DNA of 64,000 nt from DATBGO01 sp963785765 (GCA_963785765.1 CAWAWM010000001.1:496001-560000), one strand, 5' to 3'. Shown: positions 16,114 to 25,581, counted from the stretch's first letter. Numbers and translations: made by a program. Notes: generated by a model not told the origin, from the letters alone.

Positions 16114-17418
16114 ATGCCGAGGACAGCGACGGCTACGTCGCGGAGACACCAGGACGAGGCAACCATGACCCACGTGGACGAGCTGATCCAGCGCGGCCGC
16201 GGTCAGGGCCATCTTTCGCTCCCTGAGCTTCGCACCGCATTTGAGGCCGCCCGCATTCCGCCTGCGGAGGCGCGGTCCATCCTGCGCGAGCTCACGGAGG
16301 CAGGAGTACAGCTCGGTAACGAGCAGCCTGACGCTAGCCAGCCTGGTAACCCACCATCGGCCGCCCCGTCCGTGACGGCGGCCAGTGCCGAGATCGCGGA
16401 GGTGATCGAGCTGGACGGCCTGGATGCGGCCGCTGCGGAAGCCTCCGCGCTGACCAGCACCGCAGCCACCGAGCTAGCCGCCGAGGCCGACCTGGACGAC
16501 CAGACGTCGGTGATGGGCGACTCGGTCCATACCTACCTGAAGTCCATCGGGCGCACCAGCCTGCTCACCGCCGAGCAGGAGGTGGAACTGGCCAAGCGGA
16601 TCGAGGCCGGGCTGTTCGCCGAGCACAAGCTGGCCAGCGAGACGGGCCTGTCCAAGAGCTACCGCCGCGATCTGCAGGCAGTCGCGGAGGATGGCCGCCG
16701 GGCCAAGGCGCACATGCTGGAGGCTAACCTCAGGCTGGTGGTGTCGGTCGCCAAGAAGTACAGCGACCGGGGGCTGTCCCTGCTGGATGTCGTCCAGGAG
16801 GGCAACCTCGGCCTGATCAGGGCGGTCGAGAAGTTCGACTACACCAAGGGCTACAAGTTCTCCACCTACGCGATGTGGTGGATCCGGCAGGCGATCCAGC
16901 GCGGTTTCGCCGACTCGGCCCGGACGATCAGGCTGCCGGTACACGTGCTGGAGATGCTCAGCAAGCTGAGCCGCGTCGAGCGCGACATGCACCAGCGGCT
17001 CGGCCGCGAGCCGACTCCCGAGGAGCTGGCCGTCGAGCTGGACCGCACGCCGGACCAGATCGAGGAACTGCTGCGCACCAGCCGCCAGCCGATCAGCCTG
17101 GACTCCACCATCGGCGAGGATGGCGAGACCAGCATCGGGGACCTCATCGAGGACGTCGACGCGCCCGAGGCTTCCGAGCTGGTTGACCGCCAGCTGATGG
17201 CTGACCAGCTGCGGCATGCCCTCGACGCGCTGACCCCGCGCGAGGCGACCATCATGGCGATGCGGTTCGGGCTGTACGACGGTAACCCGCACACGCTGGA
17301 TGAGATCGGCAAGGCCCTGGGCTTGACCAGGGAGCGCATCCGGCAGCTGGAAAAGCAGTCGCTGTCCAAGCTGCGCCACCCCAGCCGCGCCCAGCCGCTG
17401 CTTGACTACGCCAGCTGA
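16114..17418 (+). CDS. RNA polymerase sigma-70 factor, RpoD/HrdB family (group 2-like)
   Basis: The 434-residue protein begins with a region 1.1-like segment (THVDELIQRGRGQGHLSLPEL), then an Ala-rich acidic linker. Region 1.2 is SVHTYLKSIGRTSLLTAEQEVELAKRIEAGL and region 2 is NLRLVVSVAKKYSDRGLSLLDVVQEGNLGLIRAVEKFDY. The region 2.4 helix reads IRQAIQRGFADSARTIRLPVH rather than the usual ITRAMADQARTIRIPVH. The region 4.2 helix is TLDEIGKALGLTRERIRQLEK. The altered 2.4 suggests an alternative (group 2) factor rather than the main vegetative sigma. The ribosome site GGGAGGTGTCTC fits ATG. A strong terminator follows. Confidence 0.88.
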   Translation: MPRTATATSRRHQDEATMTHVDELIQRGRGQGHLSLPELRTAFEAARIPPAEARSILRELTEAGVQLGNEQPDASQPGNPPSAAPSVTAASAEIAEVIELDGLDAAAAEASALTSTAATELAAEADLDDQTSVMGDSVHTYLKSIGRTSLLTAEQEVELAKRIEAGLFAEHKLASETGLSKSYRRDLQAVAEDGRRAKAHMLEANLRLVVSVAKKYSDRGLSLLDVVQEGNLGLIRAVEKFDYTKGYKFSTYAMWWIRQAIQRGFADSARTIRLPVHVLEMLSKLSRVERDMHQRLGREPTPEELAVELDRTPDQIEELLRTSRQPISLDSTIGEDGETSIGDLIEDVDAPEASELVDRQLMADQLRHALDALTPREATIMAMRFGLYDGNPHTLDEIGKALGLTRERIRQLEKQSLSKLRHPSRAQPLLDYAS

Positions 17419-17445
17419 CCGACTGACCGAGCTGATTCCCCGGCT

Positions 17446-17478
17446 GAGCCGGGCCCGACCTCCCGCCGGGCCCGGCTC
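17446..17478 (+). terminator. Terminator hairpin after sigma factor gene
   Basis: A perfect 11-base inverted repeat (GAGCCGGGCCC / GGGCCCGGCTC) with an 11-base loop begins 27 bases after the stop codon. There is no T tract, as is common in high-GC actinomycetes. Confidence 0.75.
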
Positions 17479-17549
17479 GTCCGGTTCTGTGACCGGGCAC
17501 TTCTGCGACGGCGCCGGCGCGGCCCGCCCGGGCCGGGTAAGGTGCCCGC

Positions 17550-18026
17550 GTGAGCGTCCAGGTAGAAGTGATCCGCCAGGTGACTGCCGAATTGGTTGAT
17601 GCGTTCGGCCGCTTGCTGCCGCAGCTGTCCAGCTCAGCGCCGAAGCTGGAGCACAGCGGACTGGAGTCGATCGTGGCCTGCCCGGCGAACACGATGCTGG
17701 TCTCCCGCTCCCCCGCTGGCCAGATCACCGGCATGCTGACCCTGGTGATGTTTCCCATTCCGACCGGGATGCGCGCCTGGATAGAGGACGTGGTCGTCGA
17801 CGAGTCCGCGCGCGGGCAGGGCGCCGGCGTGGCGCTAACCCTGGCGGCGCTGCGGCTGGCCAGGGACGCCGGAGCCAGGACCGTAGATCTCACCTCGCGG
17901 CCGTCGCGGGCGGCGGCGGGCCGCCTCTATGAGCGGATCGGTTTCCAGCTGCGCAGCTCACGGCTGTACCGGTTCGACCTCGCCGAGACCGACATCCCGG
18001 CCGGATCAGATAGCGCGCCGGGCTGA
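17550..18026 (+). CDS. GNAT N-acetyltransferase
   Basis: This 158-residue protein has the GNAT fold. IEDVVVDESARGQGAGVALTLAAL holds the acetyl-CoA-binding R-x-x-G-x-G/A loop, and AAGRLYERIGF is the late motif. The acceptor substrate is unknown. The start is GTG after AAGG. It stands between the sigma factor terminator and a convergent desulfurase-like gene. Confidence 0.85.
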   Translation: MSVQVEVIRQVTAELVDAFGRLLPQLSSSAPKLEHSGLESIVACPANTMLVSRSPAGQITGMLTLVMFPIPTGMRAWIEDVVVDESARGQGAGVALTLAALRLARDAGARTVDLTSRPSRAAAGRLYERIGFQLRSSRLYRFDLAETDIPAGSDSAPG

Positions 18027-18118
18027 CCCGGCCGGCTGACAGGGCCAGGTTGACAGCGCCGCGACAGCGCCGGCTGACAGCGCCGACTGACAGGGCCGGG
18101 CTGACAGGGCCGGGCTGG
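18027..18118. repeat. Short degenerate tandem repeats in intergenic gap
   Basis: The 92-base gap is built of imperfect copies of CTGACAGGGCCGGG and CTGACAGCGCCG. It contains no gene. Confidence 0.75.
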
Positions 18119-19327
18119 TCAGCTGCCGAGTTCAGCGACGCCCGCCAGCAGCCGGTCGACGTCGGAGCGGTCGTTGTAGTGCACCAGGCCGGCCCGCACC
18201 GCGCTGCCTGAGTCCCTGATGCCCAGCGCGCCGGTCAGCTCCCAGGCATAGTTGTGGCCGCTCCATACGTTGACGCCCCGGCTGGCCAGGTGCTCGGCGA
18301 CGGCCCGCGGACTGCGACCAGCCACGGTGAAGTACGCGGTCGCGGTGCGCCTGGCGGGCTTCCCGTAGGTCGTAACGTGTTCCATGGCGTCCAGGCCGCC
18401 CAGCAGCACGCCGAACAGCCCCAGCTCGTGCTGCTCGGCGAGGGCCATGGCCGTGCGCAGGCGCTGCCGCCGTGGCCGGTCCGGGCCCTCGCCGGCCAGC
18501 GAGGCGAGATGCTCAACGGCCGCGGTCACGCCGGCTAGATCGGCAAACGGGAGCGTCCCCTGCTCGAACCGCTCAGGCACCGAGTCAGGTGCGGGCCGCA
18601 GCTTGTCCGGCGTGAGGGTGCCCAGCAGGGCCGGCTCGGCGACCACGGCCCCGATGTGCGGCCCCGACCACTTGTAGGCGCTCGTCGCGTAGAAGTCGGC
18701 ACCGAGTTCCCGCACGTCCACCGGGCCGTGCGGGGTGGCGTGCACGCCGTCGACGTAGCTGAGGGCGCCCGCCGCCCGCGCCATCGCGGTGATCGCGGCC
18801 ACATCCGGGCGGGTGCCCAGCACATTGCTGGCCGCTGTCACCGCGACGAGCCTGGTCCGGCCGGACAGCAGCACGCCGAACTGGGCCGCGTCCAGTTCAC
18901 CGGTGGCCGGGTCGACCTCAGCCCAGCGCACCCCCGCGCCCGCCCGGGCGGCGGCCTGCACCCAGGGCCGGACGTTCGCGTCATGATCAAGCCTGGACAC
19001 GATGACCTCGTCGCCAGGACCCCAGCCGGCCGCCAGGCAGGCCGCGATCCGGTAGGTGAGGGTGGTCATGTTCGGTCCGAGAATGACCCCCTCCGGCTGG
19101 CCGCCGGTCAGATCGGCCACCGCAGCCCGGCAGTCGGCCGTGATCACATCGGACCGCTCGCTGGCCGGGAAGGCGCCGCCCGCGTTGCCCAGCCCGGTGC
19201 GGTAGGCATCGCCGATGGCGCTGATGACGGAGGCTGGCACCTGAGTCCCCGCCGCTCCGTCCAGATAGGCGTAACCGTCGGCCAGGGCCGGGTAGGCGGC
19301 CCGCACCATGCTCACATCGAAGGCCAT
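18119..19327 (-). CDS. Cysteine desulfurase-like aminotransferase class V
   Basis: This 402-residue PLP enzyme resembles the TIGR01976 'cysteine desulfurase-like' family. It has YLDGAAGTQVP at the N-terminus, ASNVLGTRPDVAAI, the aspartate strand YVDGVHATPH and the PLP lysine in ATSAYKWSGPH. The typical catalytic Cys loop of SufS/IscS is not evident, so true desulfurase activity is uncertain. The ribosome site GGAGGGAGCAG precedes ATG. It runs with an MDMPI-type gene upstream on the same strand. Confidence 0.85.
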   Translation of the reverse strand: MAFDVSMVRAAYPALADGYAYLDGAAGTQVPASVISAIGDAYRTGLGNAGGAFPASERSDVITADCRAAVADLTGGQPEGVILGPNMTTLTYRIAACLAAGWGPGDEVIVSRLDHDANVRPWVQAAARAGAGVRWAEVDPATGELDAAQFGVLLSGRTRLVAVTAASNVLGTRPDVAAITAMARAAGALSYVDGVHATPHGPVDVRELGADFYATSAYKWSGPHIGAVVAEPALLGTLTPDKLRPAPDSVPERFEQGTLPFADLAGVTAAVEHLASLAGEGPDRPRRQRLRTAMALAEQHELGLFGVLLGGLDAMEHVTTYGKPARRTATAYFTVAGRSPRAVAEHLASRGVNVWSGHNYAWELTGALGIRDSGSAVRAGLVHYNDRSDVDRLLAGVAELGS

Positions 19328-19383
19328 CAGGATGCTGCTCCCTCCGCGCTGCGGGCGGCCACCGGCGGCCGCCGCTGCCGATG

Positions 19384-20052
19384 CTAGCCAGCGCCGCCCG
19401 GCCCGCCGCGGCTGGCGCTCTGCCTGACCCAGCCCGGCGACCGGCCGGACGCGATCAGCAGCGCAGTCCAGGGATCACCAGCCGGGCCCGCCCCGCCCGC
19501 CGGGAGCCACGGCAGCCAGGCCCGCCAGCCGGCCAGCACGGTCTGCGGCGCGGCCGGACGGAACTCAGTGTCCAGCGCCCGGGCCAGATCCCAGGCGTGC
19601 AAATGCCACTCCGCGCAGGCCGCGCCCGCCATCGCCGCGACGGTCACGTCGCGTCCCTGATACTGATGGTGCGGAAGCTCCCAGACTGGTGCCAGCCTGC
19701 GCGCGTACGACCGGGCCGAGTCGGCGAAGGCAGCGATGTGCTCGGCGGCGGGGACGTCAGGCAGCGCGGCGAGCTCGGCGGCGTTCTGCCTGGCCAGCTT
19801 GCGCGCGAGGGTTCCCGGCGGTGACCCGCTCGCCATCAGCCTGGCCAGGCGGCTGACTGGTGCGTCATCCAGGTACTCGTGGTAGTCATCCGCGATGCAG
19901 CGCAGGTGACCGGCTATATCGGCGGCCCGCCATTCGGGACATGGCGTCCTGGCCTGCCAGGCCTGCTCGCTGAACTGCTCCGTGAGCTGGCAGATGGCGG
20001 CCACGCCGTCGTGGTAGGCGGCTAAGGCGGCCGCCTGCGACCAGGCCGTCAT
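19384..20052 (-). CDS. MDMPI N-terminal domain protein (mycothiol-dependent type)
   Basis: This 222-residue DinB-like four-helix protein has RTPCPEWRAADIAGHL (His ligand, about residue 49) and AACAEWHLHAWDLARAL (second metal motif, about residue 151). These are the marks of the mycothiol-dependent maleylpyruvate isomerase superfamily. The role is unknown. The gene lies 56 bases upstream of the desulfurase-like gene on the same strand, which may imply a shared thiol or sulfur function. The preceding 230 bases carry no gene. Confidence 0.78.
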   Translation of the reverse strand: MTAWSQAAALAAYHDGVAAICQLTEQFSEQAWQARTPCPEWRAADIAGHLRCIADDYHEYLDDAPVSRLARLMASGSPPGTLARKLARQNAAELAALPDVPAAEHIAAFADSARSYARRLAPVWELPHHQYQGRDVTVAAMAGAACAEWHLHAWDLARALDTEFRPAAPQTVLAGWRAWLPWLPAGGAGPAGDPWTALLIASGRSPGWVRQSASRGGPGGAG

Positions 20053-20282
20053 GGGCCGTTCCGTGCACCGGTGCGCTGCATGGTCCCTCCCCCGCCGCCG
20101 GCCAGCGACGCCCCCTATCGCATGCCAGCGTGCCAGAGTTGACGGCTACTGCGCCACTATGCGGGGATATCTGGCTAATCGCCACGGACCGGCCCGGTTC
20201 GCTGACTGCGGCCAGGCCATCCCGCCCCGGGCGGCGGAAAAGCAGGTGACAGCGCGCGGACCGCGAGGTTAGCGTCGGTGAA

Positions 20283-22175
20283 ATGCCCTCCGAAACCGCC
20301 GCGCTGCCGCATGCCGTGACGAGGGATCAGGCTGCCGTGCAGTCCCCGTTCGCGGCGCTGTGGCGCACCAGGACCTACCTGCGCCCGCACGCCTGGCGGC
20401 TGGCCCTGATGCTCGCGGCCGCGATCGGGGCGGTCGGCGCGCAGATCACGATCCCGCTGCTGACCAAGGCGATCATCGACGGTCCCATCGCGCACGGCAG
20501 CACGCGCGCGCTGTGGCCGCTCAGCCTGGCCGCCGCCGGCCTGGGGGTGACGCAGGCCGCGCTGAGCCTGTACCGGCGGTGGGTGCAGGCCACCGCGGTC
20601 ACCGGCATGGAGCGGTCCATGCGTGACGACATCTATGCGCACCTGCAGCGGCTGCACAGCTCGTTTCATGACGAGTGGCAGTCCGGCCAGTTACTGTCCA
20701 GGGCGACGACGGACCTGTCGGCGATCAGGCGGTTCGCCGGGTTCGGAGTCATCTTCTTCATCACCAACGTGGTGACCTTCATCGTCGTGGTCGCGCTGCT
20801 GATCCGGATGAACTGGTGGCTCGGGGTCCTCACCGGCTGCGTGTTCCTGCCCGTCCTGGTGATCTGCGTGCGCTTCGAGCGGCGGTACCGGGTGCTGTCC
20901 AGGCGCGCCCAGGACCAGCAGGGCGACCTGGCTACCTACGTCGAGGAGGCGGCGACCGGCATCCGGGTGCTCAAGGCGCTCGGCCGCCGGGACACGGCGG
21001 CGGCCAGGCACCGCAGGCAGGCCGCGCTCGCCTACCAGACGCAGGTGGAAAAGGCCAGGCTGCGGGGCACCTTCTGGGCCGGGCTCGACCTGGTACCGAA
21101 TGCGGTCATCGGCCTCGTCCTGCTGCTCGGCGCGCTGGCCGCGAGCCGGCAGGAGCTGAGCCTGGGCGGCCTGGTCGCGTTCATCACCCTCACCCTGCAG
21201 CTCGTGTGGCCGATCGAGGCCATGGGGTACATCCTGGCCTCCGGCCAGGAGGCGGCGACCGCGGCGCAGCGGATCTACGAGATCCTCGACACCGAGCCCG
21301 CGATCACCGATCCGGCCGGCTCGCCCGTACCGGCGGCGCGGGCGCCCGTCCTCGTGCCCCCGGTGCGGCGCCCGGCGAGCGGCGCCCGGCTCGTCTTCGA
21401 CCAGGTCGTGTTCGGCTATCCGGGCGCGCCCGCGCCGGTGCTGCGCGGGGTCAGCCTGGAGATCGAGGCCGGCCAGACTGTCGCCCTGGTCGGCGCGACC
21501 GGCGCGGGCAAGACGACCCTGCTGCACCTGGTGCCCAGGCTGGCCGAGCCCTCGGGCGGATCGATCCTGCTGGGCGGCACCGACATTGCCGGGCTGCCGC
21601 TCACGGTGCTGCGCAGGAGGGTCGGCTGTGCCTTCGAGGATCCGACGCTCTTCTCGGCCAGCGTCAGGGAGAACGTGAGTTACGGCGCATCCGGCGCCGA
21701 CGAGGGCGCGATCCTGGCGGCACTGTCGGCGGCCCAGGCGGACTTCGTCGCCGACCTGCCCTGGGGCCTCGACACCCGGATCGGGGAGCAGGGCATGGCG
21801 CTGTCCGGTGGCCAGCGCCAGCGGATCGCGCTGGCCCGGGCCATCCTGGCCCGCCCCGAGGTGCTGCTGCTCGACGACCCGCTGTCAGCGCTAGACGTGC
21901 AGACCGAGGCCCGGGTGACCCGGGCGCTCGGCCAGGTGCTGACCGCCACCACCGGTCTCGTGGTCGCTCACCGGCCGTCCACGGTGCTGCTGGCCGACCA
22001 GGTTGCGCTGCTCGTCGATGGTGTCATCACGGCCCTAGGCACTCACCAGGAGCTGCTGGCCGCCGAGCCGCGCTACCGGGAGCTGATGAGCGGCGGCCCG
22101 GATGACCGCGAGCCGGGACCGGCAGCTGACGGGACCGGCGGCGCGGCACCGGACCTGAGCGGGGCGCTCCGGTGA
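20283..22175 (+). CDS. ABC exporter subunit 1 (degenerate ATP site)
   Basis: This 630-residue half-transporter has six membrane helices in residues 35-330 and a nucleotide-binding domain from about 360. Walker A is GATGAGKT (about 404), the signature LSGGQRQRIALARA is intact, and Walker B is LLLDDPLSALD (about 527). The second acidic residue of Walker B is Asp instead of the catalytic Glu. The H-loop is present (VAHRPST). This marks the non-catalytic half of a heterodimeric exporter. Its GTGA end overlaps subunit 2. Confidence 0.92.
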   Translation: MPSETAALPHAVTRDQAAVQSPFAALWRTRTYLRPHAWRLALMLAAAIGAVGAQITIPLLTKAIIDGPIAHGSTRALWPLSLAAAGLGVTQAALSLYRRWVQATAVTGMERSMRDDIYAHLQRLHSSFHDEWQSGQLLSRATTDLSAIRRFAGFGVIFFITNVVTFIVVVALLIRMNWWLGVLTGCVFLPVLVICVRFERRYRVLSRRAQDQQGDLATYVEEAATGIRVLKALGRRDTAAARHRRQAALAYQTQVEKARLRGTFWAGLDLVPNAVIGLVLLLGALAASRQELSLGGLVAFITLTLQLVWPIEAMGYILASGQEAATAAQRIYEILDTEPAITDPAGSPVPAARAPVLVPPVRRPASGARLVFDQVVFGYPGAPAPVLRGVSLEIEAGQTVALVGATGAGKTTLLHLVPRLAEPSGGSILLGGTDIAGLPLTVLRRRVGCAFEDPTLFSASVRENVSYGASGADEGAILAALSAAQADFVADLPWGLDTRIGEQGMALSGGQRQRIALARAILARPEVLLLDDPLSALDVQTEARVTRALGQVLTATTGLVVAHRPSTVLLADQVALLVDGVITALGTHQELLAAEPRYRELMSGGPDDREPGPAADGTGGAAPDLSGALR

Positions 22176-24010
22176 GCGAGCAGGCCGCGGGCTCGTGGCG
22201 GGGCGTCGCCGCGGAGGAAATTGACGACATGCCCTCCGGCCTGGCGGCGATGCTCCGCCGCCGGGGCCGGTACCTTCTGCAAGAGCTGCTGCGCCCGCAC
22301 AAGCCGAGAATCGCGCTGATCCTCGGGCTGATCGTGACCGCCAACCTCGCGGCGCTCGCCGGGCCCTGGCTGGTCGGCGTCGGCATCGACCGCATCCCTG
22401 ACCTGACGACATCGCATGACGCGGCGCCGCTGGCCGCCGTCATCGCCGCGTTCGCGGTCGCGGTGGTCGTCCAGGCGCTGGCCACCAGGTCCTTCATCGC
22501 GGCCATGGGCCGGCTGGGCGGGGATGTGGTCCTGGACCTGAGGCGGCGCCTGTTCGCCCACTTCCAGCGCCTGCCGGTGTCGTTTCACGAGCGCTACACC
22601 TCGGGCCGGGTGATCTCCAGGCAGACCTCCGACGTCGACTCGATCGAGGACCTGTTCGACGAGGGCCTCGACTCGCTGGTCTCGGCCACCTTCTCGCTCC
22701 TGCTCGTCGGGGCGGGGATGCTGCTGCTTGACTGGCCGCTGGCCCTGGTGGTCATGGTCGGCTTCGCGCCGCTGACCTGGCTGACGGCCTGGTTCAGGCG
22801 CGAGTCCGCGCTGGCCTACCGCCGGACCAGGGAGACCATCGCCGAGGTCATCGTCCACTTCGTCGAGACGTTCGGCGGAATCCGCGCCGTGCACGCCTTC
22901 CGCAGGGAGCGCCGGAACGAGGAGATCTTCGGCGAGCTCAACGACGGCTACGCCGCGGCCAGCCTGCGTTCGTCCCGCCTGATCGCCATCTACTCGCCGG
23001 GCATCACCCTGGTCGGCAACCTCGCCGTCGGCGCGGTCCTGCTGTACGGCGGGATCCGGGTCATCCACGGCGAGATGCAGATCGGCGTGCTGGTCACCTT
23101 CCTGCTCTACCTGGAGCGTTTCTTCGACCCGCTGCAGGACCTCTCGCAGTTCTACAACACCTTCCAGTCAGCCGCGGCGGCCCTGGAGAAGATCTCCGGT
23201 GTGCTCGATGAGCCGCCGCGGGTGGCCGAGCCAGCGACCCCCGTTCCGCTTCCTGATTTTGACGACGCGGCCCGGAGCGGCCGGGCGGTGCGATTTGAGT
23301 CCGTAAGGTTCGGCTACCGGGACACGGTCGTGCTGCCGGGCCTTGACCTGGCCATCCCGGCCGGGCAGACCGTCGCCATGGTCGGCGCCACCGGCTCGGG
23401 CAAGACGACCATCGCCCGGCTGCTCGCCCGGTTCTACGACCCTGACCAGGGCCGGGTGCTGCTGGACGACACTGACCTGCGGGCCCTGACCGATGCCAGC
23501 ATGCGGCAGGAGGTCGTGCTCATCACTCAGGAGAACTTCCTGTTCAGCGGCAGCATCGCGGACAACATCGAGCTGGGCAGGCCCGGCGCCACCCGGGCCG
23601 ACATCGAAGCGGCCGCCATCGAGATCGGCGCCCATCCGTTCATCAGCGCCCTGCCGGCCGGTTACGACGAGCAGGTGGGCAAGCGCGGCGGACGGCTGTC
23701 GGCCGGGCAGCGCCAGCTCATCTCGTTCGCCCGGGCCTTCCTGGCCGCGCCAGCCGTGCTGGTGCTCGACGAGGCGACATCCCTGCTGGACATACCGAGC
23801 GAGCGGCTGGTCCAGCGAGCGCTCCGGACCATCCTGGCCGGGCGCACGGCGCTCATCATCGCGCACCGGCTGTCCACGGTCGAGATCGCGGACCGGGTCC
23901 TGGTGGTCTCCGGCGGCCAGATCGTGGAGGACGGGCCGCCGGGCCAGCTCGTGGCCGGCGAGGGCAGCTACGCCGCGCTGCACGCGAGCTGGCGGCAGAG
24001 CCTCAGCTGA
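22172..24010 (+). CDS. ABC exporter subunit 2 (catalytic)
   Basis: This 612-residue half-transporter has the same layout: membrane domain about 40-330 with LPVSFHERYTSGRVISR in the first cytosolic part. Walker A is GATGSGKT (about 404), the signature LSAGQRQLISFARA, and Walker B VLVLDEATSLLD with the normal catalytic Glu. The H-loop is IAHRLST. With the upstream gene it forms a heterodimer like BmrC/D or TM287/288, which export drugs or lipids. No regulator is adjacent, so the substrate cannot be inferred. Confidence 0.92.
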   Translation: MSEQAAGSWRGVAAEEIDDMPSGLAAMLRRRGRYLLQELLRPHKPRIALILGLIVTANLAALAGPWLVGVGIDRIPDLTTSHDAAPLAAVIAAFAVAVVVQALATRSFIAAMGRLGGDVVLDLRRRLFAHFQRLPVSFHERYTSGRVISRQTSDVDSIEDLFDEGLDSLVSATFSLLLVGAGMLLLDWPLALVVMVGFAPLTWLTAWFRRESALAYRRTRETIAEVIVHFVETFGGIRAVHAFRRERRNEEIFGELNDGYAAASLRSSRLIAIYSPGITLVGNLAVGAVLLYGGIRVIHGEMQIGVLVTFLLYLERFFDPLQDLSQFYNTFQSAAAALEKISGVLDEPPRVAEPATPVPLPDFDDAARSGRAVRFESVRFGYRDTVVLPGLDLAIPAGQTVAMVGATGSGKTTIARLLARFYDPDQGRVLLDDTDLRALTDASMRQEVVLITQENFLFSGSIADNIELGRPGATRADIEAAAIEIGAHPFISALPAGYDEQVGKRGGRLSAGQRQLISFARAFLAAPAVLVLDEATSLLDIPSERLVQRALRTILAGRTALIIAHRLSTVEIADRVLVVSGGQIVEDGPPGQLVAGEGSYAALHASWRQSLS

Positions 24011-24109
24011 CCCCGGGCCGGTGCGCCCCGAGATCCTGGTGACGCTTTCGCCCGGTAGCGGAGGTTTGCTACGGATGCGGCCTGGGTGACATTCTGGGGC
24101 CGGTGAGAG

Positions 24110-24553
24110 ATGACCACTGATGAACTAACCCGCTGGTCCGGGGACCTGCCCGGCGCGTCCAGGCCACCGCGGACTGGCTGGCGGCGGGCCCGGGCGATCG
24201 TGCTGGGCGCCGGGCTGACGGCCTACTGCTGGATAGCGGGCGCGACCGTGCCGTTCTCCGCGAGCGCCCTGCTGAGCGTGCTGCTGCCCGGCGCCGTCCT
24301 GGCCGTGATCGCCTGCCGGTTCCCCCCGGAGCGGATCCAGCCGCCGGAGCGCATCGATGCGGTCGGCTTCTCCTACTGGGCAATCTGTATCGCCGCCCTG
24401 TTCGAGTGGGAGGCATCAGCGTTCCGCGACAACTCGCCGCCCTGGCACCCGTCCCTGACCGAACTGGTCAATCCGCTGATCGCCCCACATCCGCTGAAGA
24501 GCGCTGCGGTCCTGGTCTGGCTGCTCGCCGGGTGGGGCCTGGTCAGGCGGTGA
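24110..24553 (+). CDS. Small membrane protein, 147 aa
   Basis: Three to four predicted membrane helices are visible: AIVLGAGLTAYCWIAG, SALLSVLLPGAVLAVIA, SYWAICIAALFEWEA and SAAVLVWLLAGWGLV. The N-terminus is short and cytosolic. It is directly followed by a DUF6186 gene 7 bases on, so the two are probably one transcription unit. Function unknown. Confidence 0.7.
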   Translation: MTTDELTRWSGDLPGASRPPRTGWRRARAIVLGAGLTAYCWIAGATVPFSASALLSVLLPGAVLAVIACRFPPERIQPPERIDAVGFSYWAICIAALFEWEASAFRDNSPPWHPSLTELVNPLIAPHPLKSAAVLVWLLAGWGLVRR

Positions 24554-24560
24554 TGACCCG

Positions 24561-24761
24561 ATGAGCACCCGGATCATCACGATCATCGGCTTCGCCTGCG
24601 TGATCGGCGCGCTGGCCGCCCTGGAGGCGGTCGCCAGGCGGGGGACGACCCGGATCCCCACGCTCGGCCAGTGGCTCGGCTATGTCATGCGCCCGCGCAC
24701 CGGGCGCGCCCTGATCCTGCTGGGCTGGCTCTGGCTCGGCTGGCACTACTTCGCCCGCTAG
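24561..24761 (+). CDS. DUF6186 family membrane protein
   Basis: This 66-residue protein has two membrane helices (IITIIGFACVIGALAALEAV and ALILLGWLWLGWHYFAR) joined by a basic loop RRGTTRIPTLGQWLGYVMRPRTG. The ending WLGWHYFAR is characteristic of this small actinobacterial family. Function unknown. Confidence 0.75.
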   Translation: MSTRIITIIGFACVIGALAALEAVARRGTTRIPTLGQWLGYVMRPRTGRALILLGWLWLGWHYFAR

Positions 24762-24792
24762 GCTGGTCCGGGCGATCCGCTAAGCTTCTCGC

Positions 24793-25215
24793 GTGTCCAG
24801 GGGCAGGAAGCAGGTCAGCGCCGACGCCGAAGCCGAGTATGCGGCGGACGTCGCGCTCGCCGCGAGATTCGACGAGCTGCTCGAGCGCGCGCGCGTGACC
24901 GAGCAGGAGTTCCGCACCGCCCAGGCCCGCGCGGTGCCCATCGCCCAGCTCTACCCGCTGGCCACGGCGCTCGATACCGCGCTGACCGAGGTAATGCGGG
25001 CCGCATTTGCCGCTGAGCGCGCCGAGATCGGGCCGCGCGGTTATGACGACCGGATCTACCGGCGAAAGGCCCGGGCCAAGCCCGCTGTGCACGCCTGGAG
25101 CGACGAGGCAGAACGGCTGCTGACGTTGCGCGAGACGCACCGGCTGACCGGCATCCCGCCGGCGCCGCGCACCGGACTGCCGGCCGCGGGCATCAGCAGC
25201 CTGCCTGCGGCCTGA
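24793..25215 (+). CDS. Hypothetical protein, 140 aa
   Basis: A soluble, helix-rich protein with a GTG start. Patterns include DVALAARFDELLERARVTEQEFRTAQARAVPIAQLYPLATALD and WSDEAERLLTLRETHRLTGIP. It lies 31 bases after the DUF6186 gene. I do not recognise the family. Confidence 0.6.
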   Translation: MSRGRKQVSADAEAEYAADVALAARFDELLERARVTEQEFRTAQARAVPIAQLYPLATALDTALTEVMRAAFAAERAEIGPRGYDDRIYRRKARAKPAVHAWSDEAERLLTLRETHRLTGIPPAPRTGLPAAGISSLPAA

Positions 25216-25581
25216 GCTGAGCCGGGCGACCGCGCCGGCCGCTTTCGCCTTACCGGCCCTGGCCCGCTGGCGCAGAGACGCCGGCCGAGATGTCAGCCGC
25301 CCGCCGACGGCGGGTCGTAACCGCGTTGTAACGGTTTAGCGGCAGACTGGTTCATGAAAGCGGTGGCTGGGCAGTCGCGTGCATAACCGGAGAATCCATG
25401 GCTCGGCAGGATCAGCACATTGCAACAATGGGTAGTTAGTTAGCAACAGAGCGTGTAGTCGTGAAACCTACTAAGGACGAGATGGAAAATCGTCACAACG
25501 GGCTATGCCGCGACCTGCACGTGCACTGGCACAGTAGGCTCAGATCGAGACCGCAACTAGGACGACCAGGAGGCACACAGG
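25216..25581. other. 366-bp gene-poor leader region upstream of DUF5999 gene
   Basis: No convincing gene is seen. It starts GC-rich, holds a terminator-like hairpin (25300-25314), then becomes comparatively AT-rich with GTAACCGCGTTGTAACGGTT and a GTAGTTAGTTAG stretch. The second half is likely promoter and 5' leader for the DUF5999 gene. A short open frame from 25461 overlaps that gene and lacks a ribosome site. Confidence 0.5.
25300..25314. terminator. Short hairpin downstream of the 140-aa gene
   Basis: CCCGCC-GAC-GGCGGG forms a 6-base perfect stem about 85 bases after the stop. There is no T tract. A weak terminator candidate. Confidence 0.4.
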
